NCBI GenBank assembly: GCA_034430115.1
Contig: DAOUFG010000163.1
Location: 1 to 28,071, forward strand
Direction of reading: 5' to 3'
DNA: 28,071 bases
Source of the DNA: CAIXPS01 sp034430115
GTDB taxonomy: Bacteria > Chloroflexota > Anaerolineae > J036 > Brachytrichaceae
Shown here in pieces: positions 16,089 to 22,346 of the stretch (positions are counted from its first letter, which is position 1; every line of letters starts with the position of its first letter). Both the position numbers and the translations under genes were made by a program. The notes beneath the pieces are model-generated. The model ran no database searches and was not told the DNA's origin. It was given only the letters and a program-made list of their open reading frames with translations.

Positions 16089-17351
16089 CTACTCTACCAA
16101 TGCATCGGCCACCATCTGTGACAAACCTGCCACCTTCACGTCGAGATTAAAGTGCTGCACGCAGTCAGTGAACTGTAGTCTGCAATTTGAGCAGCTCATG
16201 GCGACGGTCTTGGCGCCGACCTTTTTGATTTGATCGATCTTCAATTCGAAGACGGCGTAGCGTAGTGGGTCTGCATCCTTGATGGCGATCACGCCGCCGC
16301 CCCCGCCGCAACAGATAGCCTGTTCCTTATTGGGGCTCATCTCCTTGAAAGCGTTGGGCGCCACGATCTTGAGCACTTCGCGTGGTTCCTGGATGTGCCC
16401 CCCACGGCGCTGAATTTTGCAGGCGTCGTGGAAAGTGATTGTGCCGTCGTGATCATAAGCGCCGGGCTTTAGCTTGATGCGGCCTGTGCGAAGATATTCG
16501 CCAATCAAGCCGGCGATGTGAATGACCTCGATTCCCTGCGGCACCTCCATCATGTTGGGGGCCGTCCAACGCAGGGCGTCGTAGGCATGGCCGCATTCCG
16601 TGACGAGAATGCGCTTCACGCCCAGCGCTTTGGCTGCGTCGAACACGCGGCTCATAAACAGCTTGGTGCGTCCCTCATTGCCCTCGTAGAAGCCGAAGTT
16701 GACCACCTCGCGCCCAGCGCGGCTGAGCGTCCATTTTTCGCCCGCTTTATTCAATATCTTGGCGATTGCCGCGATGTTCTCTGGGAATTTCATGATCTCA
16801 ATGGAGGAGAACACCACTAGCGTATCTGCGCCCTGAACGTCGATGGGCAGTTCCACTTCCCATTCATCGGCGACCCACTCCATGCGATCATCCCAGACGC
16901 CGTCGCTGACGCCGAGGGGGCTGCCTTCGTGCACCTGCTTGTTCACCGCCGCCATCAGGTCCGCCGGGACGACCTCCGCCTCCGAGAGGGCGGAGCGCAC
17001 GTCATGCAGCATCGGCCCCAACTGGATACCCATAGGGCAAACCATCGCGCATTTATTGCACAGCGTGCACGCTTCGTATAGGAGGGTGCTCCAATGCGTC
17101 AAATCTTGATCGCTGACGGGCTTGTCGAGACCTAATGCCAGGCGTGCTTTGCCGCCCGCGGTAAAGCGCTGCTCGTAGGCCCGGCGCAGGAGTTCGACCT
17201 TCCACACCGGCGCGTATTCCGGGTCTCCGGTGGCCTGGTAGAAATGACATGCCTCTGCGCAGATACCGCAGCGCGTGCACGCCTCCAGTTGTGCCGCCAC
17301 CCAACCGCCCGTTTCTTTGACGAACGTATTGATTGCTTCCTGTGTTTTCAT
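16089..17351 (-). CDS. isp2: Isp2: HdrD/DsrK-like iron-sulfur protein
   Basis: This cytoplasmic FeS subunit takes electrons from the membrane cytochrome b. Two [4Fe-4S] ferredoxin motifs lie at the front: CTRCGICAEAC (Cys25, 28, 31, 35) and CTLCNKCAMVC (Cys95, 98, 101, 105). The C-terminal half is a heterodisulfide-reductase CCG domain with C-x(n)-CC-G-G-G-G (near 350) and a closing CSNC (387-390). In HdrD/HdrB relatives this cysteine set binds the noncubane cluster that handles disulfides. A first CCG-like half is degenerate, with only isolated cysteines. The ATG at 17351 is chosen (AGGGG upstream, 10 bases after the isp1 stop). An upstream start at 17387 would overlap isp1. The protein has 420 residues. 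Confidence 0.92.
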   Translation of the reverse strand: MKTQEAINTFVKETGGWVAAQLEACTRCGICAEACHFYQATGDPEYAPVWKVELLRRAYEQRFTAGGKARLALGLDKPVSDQDLTHWSTLLYEACTLCNKCAMVCPMGIQLGPMLHDVRSALSEAEVVPADLMAAVNKQVHEGSPLGVSDGVWDDRMEWVADEWEVELPIDVQGADTLVVFSSIEIMKFPENIAAIAKILNKAGEKWTLSRAGREVVNFGFYEGNEGRTKLFMSRVFDAAKALGVKRILVTECGHAYDALRWTAPNMMEVPQGIEVIHIAGLIGEYLRTGRIKLKPGAYDHDGTITFHDACKIQRRGGHIQEPREVLKIVAPNAFKEMSPNKEQAICCGGGGGVIAIKDADPLRYAVFELKIDQIKKVGAKTVAMSCSNCRLQFTDCVQHFNLDVKVAGLSQMVADALVE

Positions 17352-17361
17352 TGCAACCCCT

Positions 17362-18039
17362 TTAAGGCGTGACGGCCCGCTTGCCAAACTCGGCGCCGTG
17401 AATGGCCTTCGAGAAGAAATAGAACATGAAGTGAGAGATGCGGCTGAGAGGAATCCAGATCAGCAGAACGTCCACCGATAACATGTGCAGGCTGAACAGC
17501 ACCGGGTAGGGGAAGAACAGATGATGCGCCATGACGTAGCCTGTCAGCATCGGCAGGAACACGAATAGCAGGTTCAGCCATTCAGCCGGCCCCGAAATGA
17601 GCTTCAAGACAGGATTCAGCAGCCGGTTGATGAACAGGCCGATCATCGCGGCAATGGCTAACGCCGAAAGCCAATCCACAATCGGCAGCGGCAGGGTGGG
17701 CCAGCCGAAACCTAACAGGCTTTTCCATACCAGCATGTGTGCTGTGCCGAGCAAGAGCACTGTGAACAGCCCAAAGTGGAAGATGCCTCCCGCGATATAG
17801 GTGATGGGGTTCCGGCTGAATGTGTTCTTCACCCACGGGATGAACGGCCACACGATTGCGCCTTTGAGGAAAGAGAGGCCGGCGCCGCCCAGACGGCTTC
17901 CACGCGCCGGAACACGATCCGGCTTCCAGCCCAGCAGTACGATACGCGCCAGCCGGTAGAGCATGCCAACGACAAATAGCAGCAAGGCGACCTGGAAAAA
18001 CGGCCCGCGCGCAAACTCTAGAATTTGGTTCCAGTCCAT
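17362..18039 (-). CDS. isp1: Isp1: NarI/DsrM-like membrane cytochrome b
   Basis: The 225-residue protein has about five membrane helices. Histidines sit within or at the ends of helices (IFHFG, TAHML, MAHHLFF, FSLHML, RISHFMF), as expected for a di-haem b protein of the nitrate reductase gamma/DsrM family. In Isp-type hydrogenases this subunit carries electrons across the membrane between the exported hydrogenase dimer and Isp2, or exchanges them with quinone. It starts 9 bases after the small-subunit stop with AGGAGG before the ATG. Confidence 0.9.
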   Translation of the reverse strand: MDWNQILEFARGPFFQVALLLFVVGMLYRLARIVLLGWKPDRVPARGSRLGGAGLSFLKGAIVWPFIPWVKNTFSRNPITYIAGGIFHFGLFTVLLLGTAHMLVWKSLLGFGWPTLPLPIVDWLSALAIAAMIGLFINRLLNPVLKLISGPAEWLNLLFVFLPMLTGYVMAHHLFFPYPVLFSLHMLSVDVLLIWIPLSRISHFMFYFFSKAIHGAEFGKRAVTP

Positions 18040-18048
18040 GATGTCCTC

Positions 18049-19206
18049 CTATTCTTTGGCTTCACTGTTGGGGGGTGTTTGAGCGGGTTTTTCCTCTGCG
18101 CTCCGCTTCGGTTTCTGTTGCCGATTTGCCACTGCGACTCCTGCGCCGAGTACGATGCCCGCGGCCGCAGCAATCCCCACAGTGCCGATGGCGGGGCGAT
18201 CCAATGGCGCCGACTGGCCCTGATAGAACCCGCCGCCGTCCCAGAAGTTCGGTTCGGAACAGCCCAGGCATGGGTGACCGGATTGCACCGGGAACGATAG
18301 GCCTGCTTGCCACTTGATCGTGGCGCACGAGTTGTAGGTGGTGGGCCCTTTGCAGCCAAGCTTATACAGGCACCAGCCCTGACGCGCACCATCGTCATCA
18401 AACGACCCGGCGAACTTGCCGGCCTCGTAAAATGGGCGGCGCAGGCAGCGGTCATGAATCGTCTCGGCATAGAACGTCTTTGGGCGGTTCAGTTGGTCCA
18501 GTTCAGGCAGCTTGCCAAAGACGATGAAATTGGCCAGCGTGCCGGTGAGGACTTCGGGAATCGCCGGGCAGCCGGGGATGTTCACGACGGGTTTGTCGGT
18601 GATCACTTCCCAAACGCCCTTGGCCCCGGTGGGGTTGGGGTTCGCCTTGGGCAAGCCGCCAAATGCTGCGCAGTTGCCGACGGATATGATCGCCGCTGCG
18701 CCCGCGGCAGCTTCTTTGAGCAAGTCCAGCGCGGTGCGCCCACCGACGGCACAATAGATGCCATCCTCCGCCAGCGGGATAGCGCCTTCAACGATTAAAA
18801 CGTACTGGCCGGCATACTGTTTCATCACCGCTTGCTTGTTTTCCTCAACCTGGAAACCTGCAGCGGCGGACAGCGTCTCGTGATATTCGATCGAGATTTG
18901 GTTGAGCACCAGATCAACCAACGTGGGGGATTGAGAGCGGGTAAGCGCCTCACTGCAGCCGGCGCAGTCCTGGAATTCGAGCCAAATCACCGGCAGGCGC
19001 GTTTTGCTTTCCAGGGCCTGTGCCACCAATTCAGTGACCCGCTCCGTTTCATGCGCATCGGCAAGCTGCGCGGGCAGACCGCTGGCTTGTGCGGGTGCGG
19101 CATAGCGCAACCCCATCGCGCCGGCCAGCAGGCCGCACATCTTGAGGAAATCTCGCCGGGTGAGACCTTGATCTGTCAAATGCTTATATATCGTAGGTTC
19201 AGTCAT
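18049..19206 (-). CDS. hynS: [NiFe]-hydrogenase small subunit, Tat-exported, membrane-anchored (Isp-type)
   Basis: The small subunit holds three FeS clusters that lead electrons away from the NiFe site. The 385-residue precursor has a twin-arginine signal (T-R-R-D-F-L-K, Arg17-Arg18), so the folded dimer is exported. Cluster ligands visible include CAGCSE (proximal), GNCAAFGG and PGCPAIPEVLTG, H-D-R-C plus W-C-L-Y-K-L-G-C (distal), and N-S-C with H-P-C-L-G-C (medial). A C-terminal helix (about residues 335-356, Gly/Ala/Ile/Val-rich) anchors it, followed by a charged tail. The start at 19206 is chosen because GAGGT precedes it and the Tat motif is then correctly placed. The open frame continues 81 codons upstream but that part has no protein-like character. 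Confidence 0.96.
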   Translation of the reverse strand: MTEPTIYKHLTDQGLTRRDFLKMCGLLAGAMGLRYAAPAQASGLPAQLADAHETERVTELVAQALESKTRLPVIWLEFQDCAGCSEALTRSQSPTLVDLVLNQISIEYHETLSAAAGFQVEENKQAVMKQYAGQYVLIVEGAIPLAEDGIYCAVGGRTALDLLKEAAAGAAAIISVGNCAAFGGLPKANPNPTGAKGVWEVITDKPVVNIPGCPAIPEVLTGTLANFIVFGKLPELDQLNRPKTFYAETIHDRCLRRPFYEAGKFAGSFDDDGARQGWCLYKLGCKGPTTYNSCATIKWQAGLSFPVQSGHPCLGCSEPNFWDGGGFYQGQSAPLDRPAIGTVGIAAAAGIVLGAGVAVANRQQKPKRSAEEKPAQTPPNSEAKE

Positions 19207-19248
19207 CGTGTGACCTCGTGAGATTGTCCGGGAAGGGTGGGTTCGTTT

Positions 19249-19279
19249 CGTGCGGCAACCAGGTGATGGTTGCCACACG
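19249..19279 (-). other. Intercistronic hairpin between the lipoyl-carrier gene and hynS
   Basis: GTGCGGCAACC (19250-19260) and GGTTGCCACAC (19268-19278) pair at 10 of 11 positions around a 7-base loop, with one more outer pair (19249/19279). There is no U-tract. It sits in the 76-base gap between these genes and may mark an RNA processing or stability point. Confidence 0.5.
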
Positions 19280-19282
19280 TGC

Positions 19283-19729
19283 TTAACTGCAAGAGATATT
19301 GTCGGCTTCGAGTTTGGCTTGATAGCTGGCAACACCGGCGGCGCCGCTGGCCAGTTTATCTTTTTCAGCGTCCCAGGCCGCCGGTTTGATTTCAGCGATC
19401 CAGCCCTCTCCGTAGGGGTCGGCGATGGCGAGGTTGGGGTCGGAGGCAATCTTTTCGTTGGCGCGCACCAGGACGCCCGTCACCGGCGCGGGAACTGGGC
19501 CAACAAACTTGCTGCTTTCGACGGTGGCGATGCTCTTGCCCTGTTTCACTTCCTGGCCGATGTTCTTTGCCTTCACCGTGATGGCAGCGAGTTTGCCGCC
19601 CGAGAGCTTGGCGGCCACTGCCGTCATGCCGATACGCACCAACCCACCTTCCACGGGCTTTGCCCATACATGTTTATCAATCAAGTAATACAAGTCTTCC
19701 GGCAAGTTGCAGCCGCGTATATTTGCCAT
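19283..19729 (-). CDS. lbpA: Lipoyl-carrier protein of the GcvH/LbpA type
   Basis: The 148-residue protein has the lipoyl-domain fold of glycine-cleavage H protein. The modified lysine is Lys74 in V-E-S-S-K-F-V-G-P, and the following P-V-P-A-P-V-T-G-V-L turn is typical. The N-terminus (M-A-N-I-R-G-C-N-L-P-E-D-L-Y-Y) and the VES-x-K-x-VGP context resemble the lipoate-binding proteins (LbpA) of the sulfur-oxidizing heterodisulfide-reductase-like (sHdr) pathway as I recall them, rather than canonical GcvH. No other glycine-cleavage gene is nearby. The operon's tusA, dsrE and lipoate ligase support a sulfur-carrier role. Extra cysteines lie at residue 7 and next to the C-terminus. The start has the strong site GGAGG, and an upstream start at 19816 is rejected. 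Confidence 0.78.
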   Translation of the reverse strand: MANIRGCNLPEDLYYLIDKHVWAKPVEGGLVRIGMTAVAAKLSGGKLAAITVKAKNIGQEVKQGKSIATVESSKFVGPVPAPVTGVLVRANEKIASDPNLAIADPYGEGWIAEIKPAAWDAEKDKLASGAAGVASYQAKLEADNISCS

Positions 19730-19773
19730 AGATACCTCCCAATATTCAAACCAGTGCGATATCAATCGCCCGC

Positions 19774-20142
19774 TTAAAACGTCAGGACTGTTTTGCAGTC
19801 TTCCGCCATCTGCCACATAGAAGCGCCGCCCACCATCTTTACGTCGTCGATCAGGTCGGACGCCTGCAAGTTGTGCAATTCCATGGAAGCGGTGCAGGCC
19901 GTGAACTTGACGCCCGCGTCAAGCGCGTCTTGGATGAAACTGCTGACGGGCTTGCCCCCTTCCTTTGGGAAAATCGTTTCTGCGAGGCCTTTTTTCAGCA
20001 GCAGCGTTCCGTCGATCGTGAAAAACATGGTCACGTCATATTCCATTGCGACGGCAAGGCTGGCAAAGAAGAAGGGTGTTGCGCAACGGCGGGGCGTATC
20101 TGGGCCGCTCGTCATGATGATCATTACTTTTGTATCTTCCAT
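19774..20142 (-). CDS. DsrE/F-like sulfurtransferase-family protein
   Basis: The 122-residue cytoplasmic protein has the DsrE-like flavodoxin-type fold: an opening strand VMIIMTSGPDT, then FASLAVAMEYDVTMFFTIDG and G-V-K-F-T-A-C-T-A-S-M-E-L-H-N-L. Cys83 in this last motif is the conserved persulfide-carrying position of DsrE relatives. Two more cysteines (about 20 and 116) are present. DsrE-type proteins pass sulfane sulfur to or from TusA. The start is preceded by GAGGG. The 44-base gaps on both sides place it inside the operon between the other DsrE-family gene and the lipoyl-carrier gene. Confidence 0.85.
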   Translation of the reverse strand: MEDTKVMIIMTSGPDTPRRCATPFFFASLAVAMEYDVTMFFTIDGTLLLKKGLAETIFPKEGGKPVSSFIQDALDAGVKFTACTASMELHNLQASDLIDDVKMVGGASMWQMAEDCKTVLTF

Positions 20143-20186
20143 TTGATCCCTCGTCTAGAAAAAGTAATTGCACATGCCAGAGGTGT

Positions 20187-20663
20187 TTAGAAACTGAGGG
20201 TGATGGCATTCTGGCTGGCAAATTCCAGGAACGTCGCAGCACCGCCAATCTCGACGCCGTCGATCAGGTCTTCCTTCTTTATGCCCATGACGTCCATGGA
20301 CATCTGGCATGCGATGAGCTTTACGCCTGAATCCACAGCCATTTCCAGCAGTTCGCTGAGCTTGGCCACGTTGGCTTTGTGCATCCAGTTGTTCATCATG
20401 CCGGTGGCGATAGAGGTCATGCCGGGGAGCATGCCGACGATGTTTGGGACGGGCATCGGCATGGCGGGGTTGGCGATGGGCGCTACCTGGAGCTTATCGG
20501 CCTTGCCCTTTTTTATTATTTCCAGGCCGTAGAAGGTGAAGAAAATCGCGGCCTGCATATCCATCGCTACTGCGGCCGTCGCAAGAATGAGCGGCGGGTA
20601 GGCCTCATCGAGCGTGCCGTGCAGAGCGATCACTGCCAAACGTGAGGATTGTGTTTCTGTCAT
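20187..20663 (-). CDS. DsrE2-like protein
   Basis: The 158-residue protein has the DsrE/F/H fold with an inserted Met/Pro-rich stretch (about residues 60-95, containing AMPMPVPNIVGMLPG). This resembles the DsrE2 subgroup, which is often encoded next to tusA. Its single cysteine, Cys119 in G-V-K-L-I-A-C-Q-M-S-M-D-V-M-G, is at the conserved sulfur-carrying position. The hydrophobic insert may form a membrane-associated hairpin. It differs in length and sequence from the neighbouring DsrE-like protein, so the two are paralogues with probably different partners. The start at 20663 is supported by GGAG. An upstream start at 20705 lacks such a site. Confidence 0.85.
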   Translation of the reverse strand: MTETQSSRLAVIALHGTLDEAYPPLILATAAVAMDMQAAIFFTFYGLEIIKKGKADKLQVAPIANPAMPMPVPNIVGMLPGMTSIATGMMNNWMHKANVAKLSELLEMAVDSGVKLIACQMSMDVMGIKKEDLIDGVEIGGAATFLEFASQNAITLSF

Positions 20664-20756
20664 GTGAAATCTCCGATAGCTGATGTGTGATGCACACCAG
20701 CACATCCATCGTTTGGGGTTAACCCTTTACGAAGTGGGTGTATTTGAGTGAGGGCC
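20664..20756 (-). other. Intercistronic gap with palindromes (tusA to dsrE2)
   Basis: This is the widest gap in the operon. It contains the perfect 10-bp palindrome GGGTTAACCC (20716-20725) and a shorter inverted repeat, GTGTG-ATG-CACAC, near 20685. No convincing -35/-10 pair is visible. A regulator site or an RNA feature is possible but unproven. Confidence 0.35.
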
Positions 20757-20993
20757 CTACTTGGCCTTCTTGATATAAAAAATGTACTTGCCGCTTTCCT
20801 GCTCCGCAGCGACCAGCGTGTGACCTGTCTTCTTGGTCCACGCATCAATGTCGCTTGTGGAGCCGGGGTCTGTCGCGATCATCTTCAGTACCTGACCGAT
20901 TTGCAGACCATCGATCGCTTTTTTGGTCTTCAAAATGGGCATGGGACAAGACATGCCACTGCAATCGAGAACCTGATCTGGTGTGACGGACAT
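20757..20993 (-). CDS. tusA: TusA-family sulfur carrier
   Basis: TusA proteins carry sulfur as a persulfide on a conserved cysteine. The 78-residue protein has the family length and the C-P-M-P (CPxP) motif at Cys16, with a second cysteine at 11 (L-D-C-S-G-M-S-C-P-M-P). The later segment G-Q-V-L-K-M-I-A-T-D-P-G-S is also standard. The strong site AAGGAG precedes the start. It is the first structural gene after the regulator and is followed by two DsrE-family genes. The trio tusA-dsrE2-dsrE is known as a sulfur relay in sulfur oxidizers. Here it leads into a hydrogenase operon. Confidence 0.94.
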   Translation of the reverse strand: MSVTPDQVLDCSGMSCPMPILKTKKAIDGLQIGQVLKMIATDPGSTSDIDAWTKKTGHTLVAAEQESGKYIFYIKKAK

Positions 20994-21035
20994 AAAAATC
21001 TCCTTGTATGAACCTTGAACAATAAAGTTGAACCA

Positions 21036-21800
21036 CTAATCCGTTTTCAGCGTGCTCATTTCAGCGATGCGCTGAAGACGATTTATCAATTCAGCGCGCT
21101 CGGCACCAATTTGTTCAAAGGTGTGAGCCACGCTTTTTAACCAGATGCCAAGCAACGCGCGTTTACGTTCGTCTAGGATGGGAATGTCTAACGCTGCCTT
21201 GTTGAGCGACTCGATGTCGATCCCATGCGCTTTGGCGACGGCGGTGACGTTTTTCAGTGCATCGGCACGGTCCTGCTCGCTGGCGAAAAATTGCCCCGCG
21301 ATCTGCAAGGCTGCCAATTCCCCATCAATTTCGATTCGCGCGCGCGCATATTGCAGACCGGCATGGCAAGAGGCGAATAAGGGTTGTGTTTCGGGTTGCT
21401 CGCTAAGCTGGCACCAGGAATTGACACAAGCCTTTCTCCCCGATTCAGTCGCCAGGATCAGGCTGCAGAATTGACAGGGGTTGCTCATTTTGGTGAGCGG
21501 TTCGCCGCTGGGAGCGGTCGTCACCGAGGCGATATTAGCCACTTCCGCGAATACATTTTGGATGGGCTGGATGCAGTGCAGTGGCAGGACTGTCATTGGC
21601 CCTGTACTACGTTCTTCGGTGGGTGTGTTGTCGATTGGGCGGGCGCCCGAAAGCATCGAGTGTACTTCCTGGCTCGAAAATCGCCATTGATGGCCCACCT
21701 TAATGCCTGTCAAGCGGCCATCATCCAACATGCGATAGATGGTCGTGCGATCTACCTTCAGAAGTTCCTGGACTTGTTTAGCTGTGAGTAGTTCATCCAT
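21036..21800 (-). CDS. HTH regulator: excisionase-type DNA-binding domain plus PocR sensor domain
   Basis: The 254-residue protein is probably the operon's regulator. Residues about 4-50 (L-T-A-K-Q-V-Q-E-L-L-K-V-D-R-T-T-I-Y-R-M through V-G-H-Q-W-R-F-S) form an excisionase/BldC-like winged HTH. Residues about 75-235 resemble the PocR sensor domain, with a cysteine set (109, 112, 125, 130, 145) ending in S-C-H-A-G-L. PocR-type domains sense small ligands, and the cysteines could hold metal or an FeS cluster or respond to redox state. It is the first gene of the operon, with 42 bases before tusA. Three direct repeats in its leader are the likely binding site, suggesting self-regulation. Confidence 0.85.
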   Translation of the reverse strand: MDELLTAKQVQELLKVDRTTIYRMLDDGRLTGIKVGHQWRFSSQEVHSMLSGARPIDNTPTEERSTGPMTVLPLHCIQPIQNVFAEVANIASVTTAPSGEPLTKMSNPCQFCSLILATESGRKACVNSWCQLSEQPETQPLFASCHAGLQYARARIEIDGELAALQIAGQFFASEQDRADALKNVTAVAKAHGIDIESLNKAALDIPILDERKRALLGIWLKSVAHTFEQIGAERAELINRLQRIAEMSTLKTD

Positions 21801-21805
21801 GTCGG

Positions 21806-21835
21806 CTTGCCATAGCTTGCTATAGTATGCTATAG
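21806..21835 (-). promoter_or_regulatory. Three tandem 10-bp operator repeats
   Basis: Read on the minus strand, the repeats are CTATAGCATA, CTATAGCAAG and CTATGGCAAG, head to tail with no spacers. One repeat per helical turn fits cooperative binding of BldC/excisionase-type HTH proteins, which are known to bind direct repeats. They cover roughly positions -5 to +25 of the predicted transcript, between the -10 box and the regulator's start codon. Confidence 0.65.
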
Positions 21836-21836
21836 C

Positions 21837-21865
21837 ATTATAGGCTGCCGCTCACGCGTCGTCAA
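21837..21865 (-). promoter_or_regulatory. Consensus sigma-A promoter of the hydrogenase/sulfur operon
   Basis: TTGACG (21865-21860), exactly 17 bases, then a perfect TATAAT (21842-21837). This is the best promoter in the window and drives the regulator gene and presumably the eleven genes behind it. The start site is predicted near 21830, at the first operator repeat. Confidence 0.8.
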
Positions 21866-21896
21866 GATGGGAGAGGTTTTTTCTGGTGCATCAATA

Positions 21897-21931
21897 ATCT
21901 CGCGCCCACTGAAAGAAGGTGGGCGCGAGAT
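21897..21931 (-). terminator. Strong hairpin, probable terminator of the small membrane-protein gene
   Basis: ATCTCGCGCCCAC and GTGGGCGCGAGAT form a perfect 13-bp stem around a 9-base loop. On the minus strand it lies downstream of the gene ending at 21969 and upstream of the operon promoter, so it insulates the two. Only a broken T-stretch follows. Confidence 0.6.
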
Positions 21932-21968
21932 GTGGGAGATGTGGGTTTTAGCGGTAATGAGAGGTCTG

Positions 21969-22346
21969 TCAAATGTTTGTGTTGAGAAGGTAAAGTGTGC
22001 CAGCCACGCACAGCACCGTCAGGTAGGGCAGCACCTGGTGGGCCGTCGAGACCACCAGCGGCATCGCGTTGCCGGTGCTGATGAGCCCGCCGGTGATGAT
22101 GGTGCCAAGGATAAGTACACCGCTCACTGCGCAAAGGATGATCTCTGTCGAAGAGAGAGGCGCGATCTGGTTCACCTGATAAATTGTGATGCCGAGCAAG
22201 GCTACGGCGCCCAGGGCGATGAACTTGTGCAGGTTGAACAGGATTGTGCTCAGTGGCTTGTGGGCATGGGCGAGCCACAAACCGGATGCGATGCACAAAA
22301 GAAAGAGTGCGCCGATACCTAACATTCTTAATAGTGTCATGTTCAT
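21969..22346 (-). CDS. Small four-helix membrane protein, unknown function
   Basis: The 125-residue protein has four hydrophobic segments and no signal or known domain that I recognise. Histidines lie near helix ends (LAHAHK, FNLHKFIALG, STAHQVLPYL). The second and third of these sit on helices 2 and 4, which could suit bis-histidine haem b binding, but this is speculative. The start at 22346 is chosen because GGAG lies six bases upstream. A start at 22412 would add 22 polar residues without a site. It precedes the hydrogenase operon on the same strand but is separated by a hairpin and the operon's own promoter. Confidence 0.65.
   Translation of the reverse strand: MNMTLLRMLGIGALFLLCIASGLWLAHAHKPLSTILFNLHKFIALGAVALLGITIYQVNQIAPLSSTEIILCAVSGVLILGTIITGGLISTGNAMPLVVSTAHQVLPYLTVLCVAGTLYLLNTNI

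Noticed and set aside
16089..18039. isp1/isp2 read as dsrM/dsrK of a Dsr complex
   Set aside because: No dsrAB, dsrC, dsrJ or dsrO is present, and the genes are placed between hydrogenase small and large subunits, so the Isp assignment is better. The families are homologous.
19207..19449. 81-codon upstream extension of the hydrogenase small subunit
   Set aside because: The Tat motif and the GAGGT site both fit a start at 19206. The upstream part overlaps the lipoyl-carrier gene and its following hairpin in another frame.
19283..19729. Simple glycine-cleavage H protein
   Set aside because: No gcvT or gcvP is nearby, and the neighbours are tusA, dsrE, hydrogenase and a lipoate ligase. The motif context resembles the LbpA type more, though this needs a tree.
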